DNA of 16,529 bases. Origin: Akkermansia sp. Lineage in GTDB: Bacteria; Verrucomicrobiota; Verrucomicrobiia; Verrucomicrobiales; Akkermansiaceae. The notes below the pieces were generated by a model. It did not search any database. It was not told the origin of the DNA and saw only the letters and a program-made list of their open reading frames with translations. Shown here piece after piece: positions 14,905 through 16,529 of this stretch. The first letter of the stretch is position 1, and each line of letters begins with the position of its first letter. The translations under genes and the position numbers were made by a program. The stretch is taken from the NCBI GenBank assembly GCA_017555465.1, contig JAFZGH010000113.1, positions 1-16,529 on the forward strand, in the 5' to 3' direction.

Positions 14905-14933
14905 ATTATATCCGCGAAACCTCACCGAATCAA
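14905..14933 (-). promoter_or_regulatory. Promoter of rimO, predicted leaderless
   Basis: On the - strand: TTGATT (14928-14933), 17-bp spacer and a perfect TATAAT (14905-14910), with only GCGCGC between it and the ATG. Seven bases past the -10 box is the A of ATG 14898. The -35 box covers the stop codon of the upstream gene (14930-14932). Confidence 0.75.
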
Positions 14934-16075
14934 GGCTTTTTCATCATGAGTCCGCCCGCCAGAACACCACCGCCGATGATGCAGCCAAAAGCGCCGATAA
15001 AAGTGAAAATGGCACCTATACCGGGACCTTTATCACACATACGCATCTCTGCAGGAGCCCCGGGCAGATACATGATTTCCACCTGGTGCCCGACTGGAAG
15101 ATTCAGTTCCGAGCTCCCCGTGTCGGATTCCACCTGATGCACCGTCCCCGCGGCATCCTGATACTGCAGCAGGGGATAATAAACGTAGTACGCACGGGAT
15201 GCACCGCGCTCTCCCACATGAATGGAGACACCGCTATTCCGATGTCGGCGGCGGTGGTGGCTATTTTCGTGTTTCCGTTCCTCCTGGCGCACGCTGACCA
15301 CGGTGGCCGTTGTCCGCACGGCTTCCTGCTCAAACGCAGCATCCTGCACCAGGAACCAGATACCCATGCTCAAAAACAAGGTGCATACACCCAGGAAAAG
15401 CGTCCCCACGGCAATCATCACACCGCGGCTGGCATTCGTGGGCACGGCGTTTCCCCAGGAATCCGTTTCCGTGGGCAGGCCAGCCCATGCAGGAGGCTGC
15501 GCCGCAGGCAGGGGCTGGGCAGCAGGCGTTAATTCCACCTGCCGGGCAATCATCTGCGCGACTCTGTCCACCTCTGGCACATCAATGAACCCCACCGGGC
15601 TCGGCCCCCGATGAATCCGGGGTCCCAGCTGCCAGCGCTGCTCATAGGTAAAGACGATATCGCCATAGCCATTACCGCTGCGCCGCACCTCCCGGACCGG
15701 GTCCGGGCGCAGCGGGTAGGCCACCGTGCGCTCGCCAAACGGAACTTTCGCTTCAAGCACCAGCACCCGCCTGTCCGTGAGCAGGTACACCGTGCGCTCA
15801 CGGCTGCGGCGGTGCAACCGTGGCGAAAGCATCACGTATAGCCCCAGCAGACACAGCGGCAGCAGAAAAGGCAACAGCAACCACCCCGCCCACTGCACCT
15901 GACAGAGCACATTTACCATGATACCCAGCACGATACCGCCGCTGATGCGGCGGAACCACACATCCACCACATCCATCTCCGCCCGCGGTTTGGCAACCAG
16001 CAGCACGCGTTCCCCCTCCTGCAAAGCGGCCTTGCAGCGTTTTTCTTCCTCTGGGGAAAAGCCTGTCTCCTCCAT
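14930..16075 (-). CDS. DUF3592-like membrane protein with PH-like N-terminal part
   Basis: 381 residues with four likely membrane helices: two near the N-terminus (about 44-60 and 63-82), one at 218-242 and one at the C-terminus (353-376). Between the first pair and the third helix is a soluble region beginning TVYLLTDRRVLVLEAKV, which resembles bacterial PH-like (bPH) domains. Between the third and fourth lies a DUF3592-type segment: TATVVSV, YYVYYPLLQYQDAAGTVHQVES, LPVGHQVEIMYLPGAP. A His/Arg-rich insert (268-280) interrupts it. Function unknown; the layout suggests an envelope protein with one large internal and one external domain. AGGA lies a few bases before the ATG, a weak Shine-Dalgarno site. 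It starts 6 nt after the stop of the preceding gene. Confidence 0.8.
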   Translation of the reverse strand: MEETGFSPEEEKRCKAALQEGERVLLVAKPRAEMDVVDVWFRRISGGIVLGIMVNVLCQVQWAGWLLLPFLLPLCLLGLYVMLSPRLHRRSRERTVYLLTDRRVLVLEAKVPFGERTVAYPLRPDPVREVRRSGNGYGDIVFTYEQRWQLGPRIHRGPSPVGFIDVPEVDRVAQMIARQVELTPAAQPLPAAQPPAWAGLPTETDSWGNAVPTNASRGVMIAVGTLFLGVCTLFLSMGIWFLVQDAAFEQEAVRTTATVVSVRQEERKHENSHHRRRHRNSGVSIHVGERGASRAYYVYYPLLQYQDAAGTVHQVESDTGSSELNLPVGHQVEIMYLPGAPAEMRMCDKGPGIGAIFTFIGAFGCIIGGGVLAGGLMMKKP

Positions 16076-16081
16076 ACTTTC

Positions 16082-16529
16082 CTATATCTCAGGGGCAAAA
16101 GCTCCCTCGGTATACTTCAGTTTATTCACAGATGGAGATGACTCGACAGCCTCCAGCCGCAGTCCCTGCCCCGTGGGAGAAGCCGGCGGCAACGCCTGGC
16201 CGACAAGCATACCGTTCCACCACACATAGTACCCCTTGGGGCGGTTGCCATCCATTCCTGGATGCCACACCATGCGCAGAACGCCCTCCTTCTTGGAGGG
16301 AAGACAATACAGCGTCTTATCCCCCCAGCAGATTCTGTGGTCATAGAGCCACAGTTGGCTGCTCCCGGCCTCATCGCCTAGTTTGACAACCAATGCTCCC
16401 TTACCCGAGTAGGCAGAAAGCTCTACGCTATAGCCCCGTTCAGAAGAAAACGGCTTCTTGCGCACAACCGACTGCTCCCGGAGGCGGAGCTTCTTTTCCA
16501 GCTTTTTCCAGTCAGTCGCAGCCGCACGC
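16082..16529 (-). CDS. Hypothetical protein, 5'-truncated by the window edge
   Basis: The frame ends at TAG (16082-16084) and is open to the right edge of the window, so the start lies outside; about 148 residues are visible. A GTG at 16465 is internal and probably not the start, since the sequence before it (TDWKKLEKKLRLREQ) is typical coding, amphipathic helix. The remainder is beta-rich, with Trp and Gly at regular points (SQLWLYDHRICWGDKTLYC, GYYVWWNGMLVG). I do not recognise a family. It lies 6 nt upstream of the DUF3592-like gene and is probably co-transcribed with it. Confidence 0.75.
   Translation of the reverse strand, partial: RAAATDWKKLEKKLRLREQSVVRKKPFSSERGYSVELSAYSGKGALVVKLGDEAGSSQLWLYDHRICWGDKTLYCLPSKKEGVLRMVWHPGMDGNRPKGYYVWWNGMLVGQALPPASPTGQGLRLEAVESSPSVNKLKYTEGAFAPEI

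Overview
The window looks like chromosomal DNA of a PVC-group bacterium, most likely Verrucomicrobiota and of Akkermansia type. This is an inference from gene content, moderate GC, CTG-rich coding sequence, a very long GreA of the kind known from Chlamydia, and the near absence of Shine-Dalgarno sites. No 16S rRNA or other definitive marker is present. No rRNA, tRNA, insertion sequence, phage, CRISPR or integrase signal was seen; this is ordinary core-genome territory with short intergenic gaps.

Layout. (1) 1-1676, + strand: the 3' part of a long ankyrin-repeat protein, joined by a TAATG overlap to a small TRL-like lipoprotein and closed by a strong terminator. (2) 1748-3768, +: an A-tract-rich promoter drives a ~650-residue GreA-type transcript cleavage factor. 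(3) 3811-5853, - strand: rpsT with a consensus-like promoter, then, after a stable hairpin, a small zinc-ribbon protein, folP (dihydropteroate synthase) and a LemA-like membrane protein. (4) 6036-9985, +: a five-gene cluster with gaps of 3 to 36 nt or overlaps, encoding a lipoprotein with a charged helix, an m5U RNA methyltransferase, a small DtxR/MntR-type regulator, a rhomboid protease and a HAD phosphatase. (5) 9990-16529, - strand: a truncated unknown gene, a DUF3592-like membrane protein, rimO, an atypical ROK-like ASKHA protein, a strong terminator, and a zinc-ribbon Ser/Thr kinase that meets the HAD gene tail to tail.

Two themes connect the genes. One is gene expression machinery: GreA, S20, the m5U methyltransferase and RimO act on RNA polymerase, the ribosome or its RNA. 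The other is the envelope: two lipoproteins, LemA-like, rhomboid, DUF3592-like and the transmembrane kinase.

The most interesting signal is regulatory. Four promoters (greA, the 6036 lipoprotein, the ROK-like gene and rimO) sit so close to the start codon that the predicted RNA begins at, or within about 8 nt of, the ATG, which implies leaderless or near-leaderless mRNAs. The ROK-like promoter also has a perfect 12-bp-arm palindrome over its TATAAT box, a good candidate operator. Promoter and terminator calls were made by eye and no database search was possible.
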